A stretch of DNA of 64,000 nt from Acinetobacter variabilis (lineage in GTDB: Bacteria; Pseudomonadota; Gammaproteobacteria; Pseudomonadales; Moraxellaceae). Below, in pieces: positions 61,790 through 64,000 of the stretch. The position numbers and the translations under genes were made by a program. The stretch lies in NCBI RefSeq assembly GCF_000369625.1, contig NZ_KB850111.1, positions 62,001 through 126,000 on the forward strand. The letters are read 5' to 3'. The notes below the pieces were generated by a model. That model ran no database searches. It worked only from the letters and a program-made list of their open reading frames with translations, and was not told where the DNA came from. Positions within the stretch are counted from its first letter, which is position 1, and the number at the start of each line of letters is the position of its first letter.

Positions 61790-63013
61790 GTGTCTAAATC
61801 AGTATTAGTTATTAATTGTGGCTCTTCTTCAATCAAGTTTGCCCTATTGCTTGAAGAACAGAATTTCCGTATTCACGGCTTAGCTGAGAACTTAGGCACA
61901 GAAAATGCCCGTATTAAAGGTGTGACTGTCGGTAATGAACCCGTCGATATTCATATTCCTTTTGCAGATCATAAGAAAGCGCTAGAAGTAGGTTTAGAGC
62001 GTCTAGCGAATTACAAGCCGGATGCCATTGGTCACCGTGTGGTACATGGCGGCAGCCTGACCAAGGCAGAACTGATTACTGACGAGATTATTGAAAAAAT
62101 TCGCGAAGCAACTCCACTTGCGCCTTTACACAATCCGGCTCACCTGATCGGAATCGAAGCGACTAAACGTTTATTCCCAGATTTGCCACAAGTCGCAGTA
62201 TTCGACACAGCTTTCCATCAAACCATGCCGGCACATGCTTACCGTTATGCCCTGCCTAAATTCCTTTATACCGAATATGGCGTACGTCGTTATGGTTTCC
62301 ATGGTACCAGCCATGCTTATGTATCAGATCGCGGTTCTGAACTTGCGGGCAGCTTCAAACAAGGTGGCTGGTTAACAGCGCATCTCGGTAATGGTAGTTC
62401 GACCTGTGCCGTATGGAATGGCCAAAGTGTAGATACATCAATGGGTCTGACGCCACTTGAAGGTGTGGTGATGGGTACCCGTAGTGGCGATGTCGATCCA
62501 AGTTTGCATAGCTTCCTGGCTGCAAACTTAGGCTGGGATGTATATAAAATTGACAAGATGCTCAACAAAGAAAGTGGCTTGCTTGGTTTATCTGACAATC
62601 TGTCTAATGACATGCGTACTTTGATTGAAGCCTCAGAACAAGGCAATGAAGATGCGACTCTTGCGATTGAAGTATTCTGCTACCGTCTGGCGAAATCTTT
62701 AGCTGCTTTAAGCTGTGGTCTGCCACGTATTGATGGTCTGTTTTTTACCGGTGGTATTGGTGAAAACTCGGCGTATATTCGTGAAAAAACCATGGTTTAT
62801 TTACCACATTTCGGTTTCAACCTGGATAAAGACGCTAATAGCAGTTTGAAGCGCGGCACTGAAGGCCGGATCGATAACGGTACAGGCCCACAAATCTGGG
62901 TAGTTCCGACTGATGAAGAAGGCCGAATCGCAAAAGAAACTCATTATGTGGTAGAGCATGAAGTGGAGCAAGCTACTGCAAAAAAGTCTGAACCTGAAGC
63001 TGCGCTTGCATAA
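61790..63013 (+). CDS. ackA: Acetate kinase
   Basis: 407 residues from GTG 61790. [15 protein letters not shown] is the ASKHA phosphate loop; [27 protein letters not shown] and [14 protein letters not shown] follow in order. It interconverts acetyl phosphate and acetate with ATP. The end is a Glu/Ala-rich tail of about 20 residues. pta starts 54 bases on. Confidence 0.96.
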   Translation: MSKSVLVINCGSSSIKFALLLEEQNFRIHGLAENLGTENARIKGVTVGNEPVDIHIPFADHKKALEVGLERLANYKPDAIGHRVVHGGSLTKAELITDEIIEKIREATPLAPLHNPAHLIGIEATKRLFPDLPQVAVFDTAFHQTMPAHAYRYALPKFLYTEYGVRRYGFHGTSHAYVSDRGSELAGSFKQGGWLTAHLGNGSSTCAVWNGQSVDTSMGLTPLEGVVMGTRSGDVDPSLHSFLAANLGWDVYKIDKMLNKESGLLGLSDNLSNDMRTLIEASEQGNEDATLAIEVFCYRLAKSLAALSCGLPRIDGLFFTGGIGENSAYIREKTMVYLPHFGFNLDKDANSSLKRGTEGRIDNGTGPQIWVVPTDEEGRIAKETHYVVEHEVEQATAKKSEPEAALA

Positions 63014-63067
63014 GCAAGCCCGGTTCCCTTTTACCTAATTTCTATTATTGCGCGACTGATATTACTT

Positions 63068-64000
63068 ATGAAAACGATTTTATTGGTGCCGACCGGGGAA
63101 GACGTCGGCTTAACTTCAGCCTGTTTAGGTTTGGTATATGCTTTAGAATGCCAAGGGGTAAAAGCAGGTTTTGTGAAACCTTTTTCACAGGAAAAAAGCC
63201 AGGAAACAGATCGCACTACAGCACTCTATCGTCATTTATCCCAAAGTGAAACTGTTGAACCGATTGCTTATGAAAGCCTGATTCAACGCTTTAATCTGGG
63301 TGAAACAGATGAATTGCTTGAAGATGCAGTACGCCTGCATCGTGAGATTGCCAAAAATCACGACCTGATTATTGTTGAAGGTTTGGTACCAAATAGCCGC
63401 GATACCTTTGCGCCAAGCTTTAATGCAGCCTTGGCGCAGGCACTAGATGCCAAAGTCATCATTGTCAGCAATGCTGATATCAACCAGCCTGAAGTGGCAG
63501 CTGAAAAAATTGAAAGCCAATTACGTTATTTAGGTGGTTCCTCTTCTACCCGTATGGCTGGCGTATTGTTTATGCGCACCAAAGGCTTACCAGAAGATTC
63601 TGCACAGATCCCGGTGACTATTGATCCCGGTTTACGCCTGATCAGTGATACCAACAAATTTATAGCAGCTATTCAGAAAACCCATGCCCATATTGGTTCT
63701 GAAAAGCTTCCAGTCATTGGTCTGGTTCCATTCAGCAATACTTTAAGTGTGCCACGTATTTCTGACCTAGCAGCACATATTTCAGCAGACTGGGTCAATC
63801 TGGGTGAAGCAAAGCAGCGCCGTGTTTTACACAGCAGTTTAATTGCGTCCAATATTGAACATGAATTACATAAATTCGTGGCTGGCGAACTGATTATCAG
63901 TGCATCAGACCGGATTGATGTCTTGCTGGCAAGTAGCCTGGCGAGCAGCAATGGCATTCCATTGGCAGGTTTGGTGCTGACTGAACATTATGAGCCAAAT
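63068..64000 (+). CDS. pta: Phosphate acetyltransferase (N-terminal part)
   Basis: The first 311 codons are visible and the gene runs off the right edge. MKTILLVPTGEDVGLTSACLG begins the BioD-like P-loop-derived N-terminal domain of long Pta, followed by the DRTG domain starting near ALIGLVPFSNTLSVPRISDLA (residues about 215-230). The catalytic domain lies outside. It makes acetyl phosphate from acetyl-CoA. Operon with ackA. Confidence 0.92.
   Translation, partial: MKTILLVPTGEDVGLTSACLGLVYALECQGVKAGFVKPFSQEKSQETDRTTALYRHLSQSETVEPIAYESLIQRFNLGETDELLEDAVRLHREIAKNHDLIIVEGLVPNSRDTFAPSFNAALAQALDAKVIIVSNADINQPEVAAEKIESQLRYLGGSSSTRMAGVLFMRTKGLPEDSAQIPVTIDPGLRLISDTNKFIAAIQKTHAHIGSEKLPVIGLVPFSNTLSVPRISDLAAHISADWVNLGEAKQRRVLHSSLIASNIEHELHKFVAGELIISASDRIDVLLASSLASSNGIPLAGLVLTEHYEPN

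Overview
The window reads as a chromosomal segment of an Acinetobacter species. Supporting signs are a der-bamB-yfgM-hisS-ispG-rodZ-pilF-rlmN cluster, an Acinetobacter-type ilvINC operon, a low-to-moderate G+C feel and Acinetobacter-like protein sequences. No rRNA, tRNA or CRISPR array was seen. Most of the sequence is ordinary core genome, with short operons separated by clear stem-loop terminators.

Layout. 1-4.5 kb: folK (cut), pcnB, a ComEA-like protein, mazG, a frameshifted SDR gene and a 4'-phosphopantetheinyl transferase. 4.7-6.3 kb: an exported hypothetical protein without a normal start codon, abutted by an IS30-family element. 6.4-15.7 kb: the long minus-strand cluster der, bamB, yfgM, hisS, ispG, rodZ, pilF, rlmN, ndk (GTPase, outer-membrane assembly, tRNA charging, isoprenoids, cell shape, pilus). 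15.8-18 kb: iscX, a PAP2 phosphatase and a gene-poor stretch with coding-like vestiges, a second copy of the ilvC 3' end and a hairpin repeat cluster. 18-21.4 kb: ilvI-ilvN-ilvC (branched-chain amino acids). 22-27 kb: a DUF4124 protein, leuS, lptE, holA and a broken bacteriohemerythrin gene. 27.8-32.6 kb: a macA-macB-tolC-like tripartite efflux operon. 32.6-44.7 kb: Sel1-repeat protein, tcdA, orn, rsgA, rhodanese-grxC-secB, a cytochrome b562-like protein, fabI, tatD, two paralogous lipoproteins and prfC.

The most notable region is 44.67-51.20 kb, a 6.5-kb integrative element inside the 5' end of prfC. A 17-bp near-perfect direct repeat flanks it. It carries a P4-type tyrosine integrase and an AlpA-like regulator at the right end, and short ATATGTACACA repeats (likely integrase arm sites) at both ends. 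Its left end supplies prfC with a new start codon, new N-terminal residues and a copy of the prfC promoter. The native prfC promoter and first codons lie displaced beyond the right end. This is the integration strategy known for SXT/R391 elements, here on a small island. Cargo is a Fic-domain protein next to a protein with a zinc-finger-like motif and a CoiA-like nuclease motif, a probable type III restriction-enzyme remnant, an IS5-family insertion and a truncated gene. It looks like a decayed defence or toxin island.

51.5-64 kb returns to core genome: a MHYT-GGDEF-EAL regulator, prc, nagZ, a methyltransferase, an alpha/beta hydrolase with a PilZ-like tail, proA, ackA and the start of pta.
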